In this document: positions 1 to 11,524 of the stretch, piece after piece
Layout of the letters: each line of letters starts with the position of its first letter
Position numbering within the stretch: the first letter of the stretch is position 1
Assembly: GCF_030269925.1 (NCBI RefSeq)
Contig: NC_085128.1
Span: forward strand, 2,854,501 to 2,918,500
DNA length: 64,000 nt
Origin: Bombyx mori
Lineage: Eukaryota > Arthropoda > Insecta > Lepidoptera > Bombycidae
Direction: 5' to 3'
The notes under the pieces: generated by a model
Told to the model about the DNA's origin: nothing
Database searches by the model: none
The model's input: only the letters and a program-made list of their open reading frames with translations
Translations under genes and position numbers: made by a program

Positions 1-831
1 AGATGCAAATAGATTACTTCTAAGGGATTTGCATATAAAAATATATATCATGAAGATATTGGCACCGGTTAGCAATCGAACTTGTGATTTAGCAGGAAAA
101 TTTTGTACTAACATATTTCTGTGTTGCTCGACCAACGAAGCGATCAAGACTCATTGTTTTTGTAGGTTAATCACAATTCTCATTCGAGTAAATGATTTAT
201 CTATTGGTTGGTGGTTGCGGCTTACTACCGAACACTTACTTTATACGAGTATAAAAAAGGACATAAATATCTATATAATATATATAATATGTCTGTTAGT
301 GGTCACCATATTATAAAAATGTCCCTCGCACAGGTGAATCGAATCTATTATAATAATACAGTAAGACCCGCTAGCGCGGGGTATATATACGTTTCATTAA
401 AATGGAGATTAATATGAAACAGAGTTAAACGAGGTTATCAATCTATCTTATAAATAATGGGGTTGGGGGAAGATTGGTAGAAAATTGATCAGGTATTTTA
501 CCATTAAATTTATCATGTTTTTAAAACAATATAAATTTATTTGTTACACATATGGAAACATAATAAATGGACAGTCAGTATGTTTATATTTCAGATCATT
601 CTGCCTTTTTTTTCTAATTTTCTGCCTTAAAAATAGTATAATGCTGAAGTTGCCAATGTAATCTTCTAATCACTTGCATTATATTTTTAATGAAATGATT
701 TTTCTTGTTGCTTTGTTATCACCCATGATAGAAACTAATAATCGTAATATTTGCCACTATATCAATGGTCATACCATATAAATAGATACTTACAACAACG
801 TCAACAAATGTTTGAAACACTAAATATACGA
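1..831. other. No gene seen
   Basis: AT-rich sequence; short open frames (up to 95 codons) lack recognisable motifs or splice context. Confidence 0.6.
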
Positions 832-1075
832 TCGTTTTTTTTTACACTAGCCCTAGCAAGAGCAGTGCTTTGCAGAATCTACCACTGGATCGGAAACGCG
901 ACCCACTGAGAAGATCCGGCGAGAAACTCAGTGGGCTGTGTGTGTGGGTTAATTCGCTCGTTGAGCCCTTCGTCGCAAGCGACGGGTTCGACGAGGACGG
1001 TAACCGGTGCTTATGTTACCTAAAAGCACCGTTAATGGATCGGGAGGATCCGTAATGACGTGATACGTTCGTGTA
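832..1075 (-). repeat. LINE-tail repeat family 2 (BMC1-like?), partial
   Basis: Contains the family core: GATCGGAAACGCGACCCACT and GAGAAACTCAGTGGGCTGTG. In full copies a poly-T at the left shows the sense strand is minus. Possibly the 3' end of a non-LTR element such as BMC1; the identity is from memory and not verified. Confidence 0.75.
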
Positions 1076-1377
1076 ACACTGTAAGTAAGAAGAAACATAT
1101 AAGCTGCTTCGGATATCGGAAAGCCTAATAAAGCCTCCGTGTCATTTCGGGGAATAGCTAATTCAGATAAAACATCGTTAAATCAAAACAGCGCTAAACG
1201 AAGCAGCGTAACCGGGGTCTTACTATTAAAGTCCATACCGCGTGCCAAATAATATTTGTAATACATACAACTTTTTCTTCAAAATTTTATCCTCCTCCTT
1301 CGACATTTCGATAAAACATCCCATCGAACAAGAACTTTGTAAAGTAAATCACTATTTCGTTTTCCAGACATATTCAT

Positions 1378-1755
1378 TCCAATATTAATACGTGAAGCAA
1401 AAACTTTGTATTCCTTTTTACGAAAATTGCGCGGACGGAGGAGTATGAAATTTTCCACACTTATAGAGAATATAGAAGTGCACAATGCTAATAATTATTT
1501 TAAATAATGCATAAAAGATACATTAAATGAATAAAGAAAACATTACACACACTACCATGTATTTGACACACACACGCATGCATACTATTTATTTATTGTT
1601 AAACTTTTGTTCTTGACGTCTGTGGTCAAATTGAAAATAGATTAAATATTGTTTGTCTTAATTAATATTTTTCTATAGTGTAGTCTTAGCGTTGAAAATA
1701 CAATCATAATAGTGTACAAACTTACAATTCCAATTAATTATAGTCGAATTTCGAC
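1378..1755 (+). repeat. Repeat family Y, copy 1
   Basis: TTACGAAAATTGCGCGGACG, CATGCATACTATTTATTTATTG, TGGTCAAATTGAAAATAGAT, CGAATTTCGACTAC. Shared with 18290 and 49230; no coding capacity seen. Confidence 0.75.
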
Positions 1756-1759
1756 TACT

Positions 1760-2880
1760 GCGGGAGCTCTAGTTCAAATAAATGTGTAAAGATGTTAAAG
1801 ATTGAAAATGTACAAAATGAGTATTGATAAATGTTTTAGCAAATAATCTACTGACTACGTCAATGGTGATCGTGTGTGTGTTTAAAAAATTGTGGACAAG
1901 TGCTAATCAATTCACCACAAAACAATGATTTCGACTTAAATTTTATTAACAAGACGTCGCGAATGTCTCGATACAGGAACTAACATCAATTTATAACACA
2001 AAACGTTTATTGCGAGTGAAGACATTGCGTATTGGTTTATGAGGTATTTTTTCTCGATTAGTGCATTGTTAGAGTAACATAAAAGATATATGCATTTTGC
2101 TAGAGTGGATAAAATAATTATTAATTATTAATAATATATAATTGCAATTGATATAAACGCTATTGATCTTTACTGGTGTTACTTTGAGGGTTGTGTGAAA
2201 ATTAAATTTTAAAATGTGATAATTTTAGCATAATTTTTTATATATAAAATTTTACTTTATAAATTATTCTCATGCTCAGCAATGAACAAACTATTAGACG
2301 AGTATGAAGAATTTTAGTGATTTACCTTACTTTATACTTCCTTTTGCGGTTATCGTTCTAATAAAACCTGTATCTCACAAAACAACAAAAACATTTAACT
2401 ATGTATTTCAAATTCGACGAACCATATATCTTTTTTATACATATAATCATATAAATTAATGATATTGTACGCGTGTGATGTGTTAAAAAAAATATGTATT
2501 GTGTGGTTTCTGTAAAAAATCAGATCGGAGCGGTTTTTATTGGTACTTATTAAAATATGACCGTAGTTAGTAATATGGACGTGTTGCTCTTTTCCCACTG
2601 GTTTTTTCCGTGCCTTTTCAACAACATTTAAGCGGATCTAAAAATATTCCGTATTTTTGTTCAAATAGTTGTTTGTGATTGATTGTATAGTTCCTTTGAT
2701 ATTTTAGTAAATATACATCTTTTTATTTAGTAATAATAGGCTTGGTATCTACCTGAGCCTGTTCGTATGATGCCTTCTCACACCAGTTCAGTTGTTGTAG
2801 AACGTGATTTTTACTTGTATCAAGAATTTTTTAGATTACCTAAATTAGAATAAGATGAGATTGAAGATAAGATTAAGAGA
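1760..2880. other. No gene seen
   Basis: AT-rich sequence between repeat Y and the LINE 3' end; nothing recognised. Confidence 0.6.
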
Positions 2881-2885
2881 ATTTA

Positions 2886-3375
2886 ATGCTGAAGTTTCCG
2901 GCTCACGGGACGCCATTTTATGACCATTCCTTTGCGGTTGAAGCAGTCCGTTTATGGAATGCACTACCCCCCTTAAGCATCAAACAATCGTCCTCGCCGG
3001 AAATTTTCAAGTTCATATTTAAATCGCACTACCTTGCACAATAATATGGCTCCTGCGATAGAACTGTATAAGTTGCTACTTATTTTGTATTTACTTGCAT
3101 GTGTTTAATATTTATTTGTATTTAATCGTATGTAATGTATGTATCTTATAATGTATTTATTTTTCACGTGTGTATATAAGTATATATTTTATGTAAGTTT
3201 ATTAAGATATAGCACCGTCCATGCTAGCTTGCTTATTCTTCTTCCTGCACGGTTGCCTGGAAGAGATCGCTTTAAGCGATGAGGCCGCCAATTTATGTCA
3301 CCGTCTATTATTTGTTTTATATGCTTACTCTGTACATGTGGTGTTAAATCAAGAGTTATATTATTATTATTAAAT
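2886..3375 (+). mobile_element. 3' end of a Jockey-like non-LTR retrotransposon
   Basis: A short frame ending at TAA 3042-3044 encodes YDHSFAVEAVRLWNALPPLS and EIFKFIFKSHYLAQ, the usual C-terminus of such reverse transcriptases. The 3' UTR contains TGCCTGGAAGAGATCGCTTT and ends in an ATT-rich tail. 5' truncated. Confidence 0.75.
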
Positions 3376-4011
3376 TAAATTAGAATAAATTTAGAAATGT
3401 AATCACATTCTTTGAAATGCAAATCAGGAGATGCTTAATCAATCATCAAACAGAAAGAAAAAGGAAAATCGATGAAATGGAATCAACGTCGATGCTTCTG
3501 GAACAAGTGTGCCCGCGTTAAAAACAGTTGCCTGACACACATCTGTGGTCCTGAGAAATCTCAGTCAAATGACTTATATGGCAAATGAAAAGCTTGGGCC
3601 CCTGACCACACACTCATTGCTGGTATCGCAACGATTTAATACTTATTGTTTCCATAAAAATATTTACAGTTCGGGGATCAATTATTCGAATTTACGACTG
3701 ATATAATCGATAGTGCATAAGGTCACCAATTAACACCGACTTGTGATACTGCAATAAAACGCAATACAATTAAAAACTCAATAACAAAAATTAAAGAAGA
3801 TAATCTGGTTTTATTATTATAGTCAAGTGAATAAATTACGTAAGTTTGAACTTAAGTTCGTTTTGTTCGCGTTAATTTCGATCGCAAATATTATTGCAGC
3901 TCGATCTTCGATCGGTAACTATTTATTCCGGTTTGGGAGGCTTAAACGACGAAAGGAAGATCTTCCACCGAGCAGGTGATTATTGCTCGGTAGAACGACG
4001 GTCCGAATGAT

Positions 4012-4390
4012 GTTTTTTTTTTTTTTCCTACCTAAGCTCAGAGCCTTGAGAGGCTATTTCAGCGTAACCCTAACGTTTGTAGGTGAGCTCACGGGGCTCA
4101 AACCTGATGACGTTGCTAACACGAACCCTAGCAAGAGCCGTGCTTCGCAGAATCTACCACCGGATCGGAAACGCGACCCACTGAGAAGTTCCGGCGAGAA
4201 ACTCAGTGGGCTGTGTCTGAGAGTTAATTTACTCGTCGAGCCCTTCGTCGCAAACGACGGGTTCGACAAGAACGGTGACCGGGCTTGAAGTACCTAAAAG
4301 CACCGTTAGTGGATCGGGAGGATCCGAGATGACGTGTTTTGGGCGACGTCGACTGCTTTCCATTCTGTCCGCAGGATCGGGAATGGGTCC
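4012..4390 (-). repeat. LINE-tail repeat family 2, near-full copy
   Basis: Poly-T, CCTACCTAAGCTCAGAGCCT... through the core to TCTGTCCGCAGGATCGGGAA. Confidence 0.85.
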
Positions 4391-4799
4391 GAATGTTGTT
4401 GTTCGGAACATATATATATATATATGCGCTTTATCTTGAAAATGTCGTAAGCGAGATTCAAGCATCTGTCAATTATCTTACGTTGTATGATGGCTACCCG
4501 CCACACCGGTTGTCGTTGTAATTGTATTTACAAGTGCGAAGATTTTTGTTGGCTTTTTGCGTTATTGGCTTAGATTTTTAATGAGTGGAAATGTTGTACT
4601 TTGTACGTTCATAGGTGAGAGAAATAGTCACGTGAACGTAGAATATTTCAGTATTCAGATATTTGCGTATGGAAATCAGTTAAAACCTGTTTTTTTTTGT
4701 TTGTAATATTATTATGTAATTTCTATTGTATTTTCGTTATTAATACGCTTTTATTAGCTTCAGACGAATGTGTGTTAGTATGTAACAGAATCTTTGAAC

Positions 4800-5075
4800 A
4801 TGATTTTGACCCCCTTCAAAACGTCGGATTAACTCGAAATTTGGTATACTTATTAAGGACCGATGACAATTCAATATTTAATAAAAAAATTAAAAAGAAT
4901 AATTGAAAAAAAATGAAATTCAACTAAAAAATGAAAAATAAATAATAGTTTAAAAAAACTAACAAAATACGCTTGTATAGAAAATCCAACTAAAAAATAG
5001 AAAATAAATTTTAATAAATTTGAATTAAAAAGAGTATAAGAAAAAATGATTTTGTTGTAAAAAAGGGGTTATAAT
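4800..5075 (+). repeat. Repeat family Z, copy 1
   Basis: GGACCGATGACAATTCAATA, AATAATAGTTTAAAAAAACT, AATTTTAATAAATTTGAATT; AT-rich, matches 50592-50815 along its length. Confidence 0.7.
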
Positions 5076-5149
5076 GAACGTTTGCTCATATATTTTGAAA
5101 GTTTTATCTAGTTGGAAAGTGGTTGATAAATACTGACTACTATTAGAGT

Positions 5150-5240
5150 TCCTCCGTGCGTCGTATTCCTCAGTTCTGAGGGTCGTGACCTTTACTGAGC
5201 ACCTTCCTCCATTCACTTCTGTCCTCCGCTATTAGACTAC
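5150..5240 (-). mobile_element. RTE-like LINE C-terminus fragment
   Basis: Minus-strand frame LIAEDRSEWRKVLSKGHDPQ followed by a stop, the characteristic C-terminal DRxxWR...DPQ motif of such reverse transcriptases. Confidence 0.6.
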
Positions 5241-5392
5241 TAGAGACACTTGTCACTATTAGAGTTAGCAGCTCTTTATTAAATCTAAAAAGCCTGACCT
5301 TGACCTGACCTACCATGGCAAACGTAGCTGAAGGCTGGATAGGTACAATAATGTCTATGCTATTGCATGTCTTTCTTCAAACGAGGTTCGTG

Positions 5393-5513
5393 GAGAGTAT
5401 TTAGCAGTGGACAGCGACTTGGCTGTGTCTCTGGAATTGCTGACGTCTACTAGCTGCGGTAACAGCCTACCATCAAGCGAGCCCTATGCTCGTCTCCCTA
5501 CAAAGGCAATATA
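5393..5513 (+). repeat. Second SINE family, copy 1
   Basis: GCAGTGGACAGCGACTTGGC to TACAAAGGCAATATAAAAA. Reverse complement of the unit at 53531 (GCAGACGAGCATACGGCCCA). A widespread lepidopteran SINE type. Confidence 0.65.
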
Positions 5514-6006
5514 AAAATCCTCAGAGGCACACCGAGCGAAGCAGCCATGTATTCTAAAATGAAATTTAAGACCGACGAAGTTGAAATTCACGAATGAATT
5601 TCTAAAAAAAAAACACCAAGTCACAAAACTGTCATACTAATAATACAGCGGTGTACTTGAGTTGTATGATTATACTGTACCTAATATATATTGTTGTTGT
5701 ACCTAATAGATAGATACTTATATTGTTCAGCAAAGTTATTGTAATTTATCTGTCATTATCGTAACAACCATATCCGAACGAGATTACTCGTAGATTTTTT
5801 TATTGTCACTAAATAAGACAGTGTTTAAGGTTACTCGTGTTTTAAAATGATATGGTTATTTGTTTTCAGCTTTAGAATCCTTTTTTTTATCATTACAATT
5901 GTCGGCAATTTACGAGTTTACACCTGTTGGTAAGTTGACACGGTGGCTCACGGACATCAACAAGCGACACAGCCAAGCCGTTGCATGCGTATACTTCATA
6001 CCTAGG

Positions 6007-6338
6007 TTTTTTTTTGTTTCCTATCCAAGCTGATAGCCTTGAGAGGCTATTTCAGCGTAACCTTAACTAATAGGTGAGATCACGGGGCTCAAACCGGAGT
6101 GATGCTAACACTGGCCCTAGCAAGAGCAGTGCTTCGCAGAATCTACCACCGGATCGGAAGCGCGACCCACTGAGAAGACCCGGCGAGAAACTCAGTGGGC
6201 TGTGTCTATGGGTTAATTCGCTCGTCGAGCCCTTCGTCGCAAGCGACGGGTTTGACGAGGACGGTGACCGGTGATTGTGGTACCTAAAAGCACCATTAAT
6301 GGATCGGGAGGATCCGTAATGACGTGTCTTGGGCATAT
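6007..6338 (-). repeat. LINE-tail repeat family 2
   Basis: GAGAGGCTATTTCAGCGTAA to GATCCGTAATGACGTGTCTT. Confidence 0.85.
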
Positions 6339-6454
6339 ACGTATCTAGCATTTATCGTATAGTCATTAGTGACAGGGCCAACCGTGGTCAAACTTGCTAG
6401 ATGTGAGACATACTCGTGTTCTTAACGAAATTGCCAGGACTTCCGAAGTCTTGT

Positions 6455-6660
6455 ATGGATATTTCTTGGCCGTATCGAGAAATGCGACTGTGCCGGTGTC
6501 CAAATTGCAGGTACCAATTTTTCCAACGGATTACGTACTTGACACATGGTCAATAACGACCTCCACAAGCTCCACGAAGGAATGTCGTGCAAAATTTAAA
6601 TAAAAATCGTAGATACTGGTGGTAGGACCTTTTGTGAGTTCGCACGGGTAGGTACCACCA
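6455..6660 (+). repeat. Bm1 SINE, 5' part (split by the R1 element)
   Basis: Diverged Bm1 head and body up to GGTACCACCA. The 3' part resumes at 8095. Confidence 0.75.
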
Positions 6661-8094
6661 CTTCGAGAAGTTGGGCCCCCGACTGATGGCGACGGCTGGA
6701 TCGCTGAGTCGGCTCTTGCCAAACGTCGGAGGGCCTGACACGGTGGTGCGCCGCCTCTACGTGGGGGTGGTGCGGTCTATTGCATTATACGGAGCCCCCG
6801 TGTGGTGCCGCGCCTTGACTCGCAGAAACGTCGTGGCGCTGCGACGCCCGCAGCGTGCAATCGCAGTCAGGGCGATTCGTGGATACCGCACCGTCTCCTT
6901 CGAGGCGGCGTGCGTTCTCGCCGGGACGCCTCCCTGGGACCTGGAGGCGGAGGCGCTCGCTGCCGATTATGCGTGGCGTTGTGACCTTCGCGACAGGGGG
7001 GAACCACGTCCCGGAGAAGGAGCAATTAGAGCGCGGAGGCTCCAATCTCGGCGGTCTGTGTTGGAGGCGTGGTCTCGCCGCTTGGCGGACCCGTCGGCCG
7101 GTCTCCGGACCGTCGAGGCGGTGCGCCCGGTCCTCGCGAAATGGGCGAACCGTGACCAAGGGCGTCTCACCTTCCGGTTGACGCAAATGCTTACCGGCCA
7201 TGGGTGTTTCGGCCGGTACCTGCATCGCGTTGCCCGGAGGGAACCGACGATGGAGTGTCACCACTGTGACTGCGACGAGGACACGGTCGAGCATACGCTC
7301 GCATATTGCCCCGCATGGGTGGAGCAACGCCGTGTCCTTGTCTCGCAAATAGGACCGGACTTGTCGCTGCCGACTGTCGTGGCTACGATGCTCGGCAGCG
7401 ATGAGTCCTGGAAGGCGATGCTCGACTTCTGCGAGTGCACCATCTCGCAGAAGGAGGCGGCGGAACGAGAGAGGGAGAGCTCATCCCTCTCCGCACCTAT
7501 CCGTCGCCGCCGAGCCGGGGGCCGCAGAAGGGCTTTTGTCCGACTTCGGCCCCTGTAAGAGGCGAACTCCCCCCGGTGAAGGTCAAGGGGCGACCTGAGG
7601 GGGTGAGGCCGCGCGGCGCGCTACCAGCACTCTAGCGCGCTGCCATGGAGTAAATAGAGCGACCGGTCGACGGTGTATCGCGTCCCGACCCGGCAGGCTG
7701 GTTCTGGTCCAGCGGGGTATTCCGGGACACCAGCGGCACCGTCTGGGCGGCCCGACGGGCTGCCGTACCGAGACGGCCGACGTTTCAGAGCCTTCGATTC
7801 GCCTCGAAGGCTCCGTCGGCTGGGCGTCCTTGGGGTGAGCCGCGCCGTCTGGTTGTAGTGTTGACCGCGGTAACCCCCCTACCTCATCCGGGTTCTGACC
7901 TCGGAGGGGATCGGACGTCGGGTGTAAGAGTGCAGGGGAGTCGTTTAGTGGGTGGGCCCTAAAATCCTTGGTCCCGCGGTCTGCTCATAACACCATGCAG
8001 ATCGTAGAGTCTCACATACCCCGCGCGCCCCTTTTGCGCGGGGACCTCGTAGGAGGTTCGGCCCTCTACCCGAAAAAAAAAAAAAAAAAAAAAA
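6661..8094 (+). mobile_element. 5'-truncated R1-clade non-LTR retrotransposon, nested in a Bm1 SINE
   Basis: An open frame from about 6659 to 7558 encodes the C-terminal part of an R1-clade ORF2: the VVRRLYVGVVRSIALYGAPVW segment, LTGHGCFGRYLHR, and a CCHC zinc knuckle (CHHC...EHTLAYC) typical of R1/TRAS/SART elements. It is followed by about 510 bases of 3' UTR and a 22-base poly-A (8073-8094). The flanks GGTACCACCA (6651-6660) and GGTACCTCCA (8095-8104) form a target-site duplication inside a Bm1 copy. The reverse transcriptase core and endonuclease are missing, so it is dead on arrival. Confidence 0.9.
6671..7558 (+). pseudogene. R1-clade ORF2 C-terminal remnant (about 296 residues)
   Basis: Uninterrupted frame ending in an arginine-rich tail and TAA. 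It is GC-rich and unlike its AT-rich surroundings. The frame is still open at the 5' truncation point (HFEKLGPRLM...), so it has no start of its own and is not an intact gene. Closely related to the remnant at 11944-12927. Confidence 0.85.
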
Positions 8095-8325
8095 GGTACC
8101 TCCACACCGCCTATTTCTGCCGTGAAGCAATAATGCATTTCGGTTTGAAGGGTGGGGCAGCCGTTGTAACTATACTGAGACCTTAGAACTTATATCTCAA
8201 GGTGAGTGGCGCATTTACATTGTACATGTCTATAGGCTCCAGTAACCACTTAACATCAGCTGAGCTGAGCTCGTCCACCCATAATGTCAATAAAAAAAAT
8301 AAAAAAAAAAAAATAAAAAAAAAAC
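8095..8325 (+). repeat. Bm1 SINE, 3' part (split by the R1 element)
   Basis: Continues the Bm1 body (GCCTATTTCTGCCGTGAAGC...) to an A-rich tail after the 1.43-kb R1 insertion. Confidence 0.85.
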
Positions 8326-9160
8326 CGTATCGCGTATAGTAATGGTCGTAATGATCCCGCATAATGGATGGGTAGATATAATATTTTATTCCTGCAGCGA
8401 AGAAGTTATATGCTCCGATTCAAAGGACGAGAGACCCACTGTACCTCATGGTTCATGGTGGGACCTCATGTTTCAACCTGTCTTATCCTCACAATAGCAT
8501 AGGTTTTAAATGGATATCGATGCCCAGAGTACTTACTATCTACTGTACTTAATATCAGTGAGCGTACCAACTATTGAACTATATCAACTCTATTGAAATT
8601 TTAAATACGCACGTGAAAATCATAAGACCTATCTGTGTACGTCATAAGACAAAAGATGTAGGTAACAAAAAGAAAACAAAATTCAATACAACAAAACGAG
8701 AATACTATCATTAATGTAGTTTAAGTCAATTAAATATGCATTATTAAGAATAACTCCCAAAAGCTATCGGTCAGATTTTAATAAAATTTCAAATTGGGCC
8801 ACACATGAGAAGCACCGGCTTTCAAATAGACAGCTCTGCAGTAATACACACCAAAAATAAAAATTGATAACCTCCTCTTTTTTTTAAGTCGGTGAAGATT
8901 TAAATCTTATCACCTTTATATTGTTTGTTACATGACATTTTGAAACGTAAGCACGTGAACTTTCGCCTCGGCACCACGGCGCGTTACTTACTACACTAGC
9001 AGGGCACGAGCGCTTGACATGCTCTGAATAATGATTCGGATAGGGTCATCACAATCCTATTTTACTGCGAGATTTCATATTCATTTGTATTTGAATCGAC
9101 GGTTGAACGAGTTCACGTCCCACAAGTTATTAAATGGTTATCAATAACGGCTGTTATATT
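8326..9160. other. No gene seen
   Basis: AT-rich, nothing recognised apart from short low-complexity runs. Confidence 0.55.
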
Positions 9161-9663
9161 GATTTTTTTGTTTTCCTACCTATGCTGATAGCCTTGAGAG
9201 GCTATTTCAGCGTAACCTTAACTAGTAGGTGAGCTCATGAGGCTCAAACCTGACAACGTGGCTAACACGAACTCTAGCAAGAGCCGTGCTTCGCAGAATC
9301 TACCACCGGATCGGAAACGCGACCCACTGAGAAGATTCGGCGAGAAAATCAGTCTGTCTGTGGATTTAAATTTATTTATTATAAAAAAAAAGAACACAAT
9401 ATTCCTAACCTAAAAGTACATGTTATTATCCGCAACATGCTTCGTCAGATTACAGAAATAAAGTTATCAGCAACATGCTTCGTCAAAATCTGTGGATTAA
9501 TTATTTACTCGTCGAGTTCTTTGTTGCAAGCGACGGGTTCGACAAGAACGATGACCGGTGCTTGAGGTACCTAAAAGCACCGTTAGTGGATCGAGAGGAT
9601 CCGAAATGACGTGTTTTGGTCAACGTCGAGTGCTTTCCATTCTGTCCGCAGGATCGGGAATGT
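9161..9663 (-). repeat. LINE-tail repeat family 2 with a 122-bp insertion
   Basis: Host repeat interrupted at 9367-9488. TCTGTGGATT is present at both 9357-9366 and 9489-9498, a target-site duplication. Confidence 0.85.
9367..9488. mobile_element. Unclassified 122-bp insertion
   Basis: AT-rich insert with a 10-bp target duplication and an internal 16-bp direct repeat GCAACATGCTTCGTCA (9432 and 9470). Contains an A9 run. Family not recognised. Confidence 0.6.
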
Positions 9664-11139
9664 GTTGATACCGAAAGCGCAAGAGCCACATGTATGTATA
9701 AGTCAAATTTGCTCTCAAATATACTATATTAGTTTCACAAATCGATTTTATCTCCCATTTTTTATTTCCAACGTTTCAAATCATTTTCGTGATCACGGCC
9801 GACTAAGATGTTATTCGTCGAGATTTGTGCTAATTGACTATTTATTCTGTTAATTAAATTTTATTTTTGTCTTCGACTCTCGCGATTACGAACACGACAG
9901 ATCACACGGTATGATGGTTCCACATCCTTAACACGTTACATATGAAATGTAAAATATTTGCTTTAGAAATTTCGGACAGCCCTATTGTCTGACATTAACG
10001 CGCGGTATTCATTACTGACCCACGTGAGGGCACGGGACATTTTCGTTTATCAAATTGAAGGTGTCAATTTGAACTCAATTTTTTTAAAATGTATAACCAA
10101 TGCCATAAATTGAAAACAAAATCATGCAGTGTAGGCACCGCTGAGATATTTTTATTTAATGCTTTTGTTGAGTTCCAAGCTGATGGACGATAGGTGGTAG
10201 TCTGATGATTCAATTATTATCGACATGTTAGACGATCGGCATTGTCAGTGATGAAGACACAGCGCGTAACATGTAAAACTCGTTAATTTTTTTTTTTTTT
10301 TTTATTGCTTAGATGAGTGGACGAGCTCACAGCCCACCTGATGTTAAGTGGTTACTGGAGTCCATAGACATCTACAACGTAAATGCGCCACCCACCTTGA
10401 GATATAAGTTGTAAGGTCTCAAGTATAGTTACATAAACATAAATACATAAATTAATAATATAAATTATAATGCTCGCCAATTATACAGCAGTTTCAAATA
10501 ATTGAACAGCTAAACCACAACAAATGAAGTTCTATTTGAATACGATTAATAATTCAACAGTTACAGACGATCCATTTTATTTAATACTAAAATAAACATC
10601 TTAAATAAACTGAAATTCAGACATTTCCACGATATCTTATCATGACGACGGATAACCGCGATGACTTATCGCGATATAATTTCCGTATTTTAATATATTT
10701 ACTCCAGCGATTTTTGTTAAAGTTTACAGAAAATGCTCGTAATGTTTTTAAGGTACGAGAATATATAATAATAATAAAGCCAAATTATATAAGTATAAGC
10801 ATTTAGCACCATTAAGGGCCTTCGCACGTTCTAGAAGGACATTTAGACATATACTGTTAAAAAAGTCTCAAATTCGTTTTAATCCGTAAAAGATTATTAA
10901 GAAACTGCGCGTATCGCTTTTACGTGTTATGTAATATTTAAAGTAGCCCGAGTCAAAATCAAGCAAAAAGTCAGTATAGAAACAATATTTATCCTTCAGA
11001 TTATAATTTTACGAAATATTAACTTTAAATACAACAAAAGTGAAATTTTCATTCATTGCAGTTTTTTATAACTCTAGGCAACGTGATTGCAATGTTACGG
11101 GAACTTTTGGCTGAAACACGATGAGCTTAATTGAGTGAA
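9664..11139. other. No gene seen apart from one Bm1 piece
   Basis: AT-rich. The only recognisable item is the Bm1 fragment at 10289-10431. Confidence 0.55.
10289..10431 (-). repeat. Bm1 SINE, truncated
   Basis: Reverse Bm1 3' end (poly-T, ATTGCTTAGATGAGTGGACG...) ending at AGTATAGTTA. Confidence 0.9.
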
Positions 11140-11189
11140 TTATTTTATTTTGCTAATGTAGATGTTCTTCAAGTTTAAATATGTAATAA
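11140..11189 (+). repeat. Repeat family X, copy 1 (first of three pieces)
   Basis: AGATGTTCTTCAAGTTTAAA matches 38190-38210. The copy resumes at 11442 and again at 12941 after two insertions. Confidence 0.7.
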
Positions 11190-11441
11190 TCTATACTAAT
11201 ATATAAATCTACAGCGGTTTTTACGGATGTTCAGTTATAACTACTGAAGCATTCATCCAATTGACTTGAAATTTGGTATTCATGTAGAAAATACATGTAC
11301 TTAATGGATAGGCTAATATTTATATGAGTGTTGAACTCCCTACACCAGTTGCGGGGGCGTTAATTATGAGAATCTTTGTGAGGGTGAGAAATAATAATGT
11401 TAATTTTAAATGCCCAGCGAAGCGGACGGGTACAATTAGTT
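11190..11441 (+). mobile_element. Helitron-like non-autonomous element nested in repeat X
   Basis: Begins TCTATACTAATATATAAAT and ends AAGCGGACGGGTACAATTAGT, with host A before and T after. This is the TC...TAGT, A^T insertion pattern of Helitrons. Body GAAATTTGGTATTCATGTAG is common in Lepidoptera. Confidence 0.65.
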
Positions 11442-11524
11442 AGGGTGTATTAACTGTTTAGCATCAGTGAAAGTGAACAAATACGGGAAAATGAAATAAA
11501 GCCACTGGACGTAGCTTCTACGGT
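11442..11524 (+). repeat. Repeat family X, copy 1 (second piece)
   Basis: TTAACTGTTTAGCATCAGTG to GACGTAGCTTCTACGGT, stopped by the R1 insertion. Confidence 0.75.
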
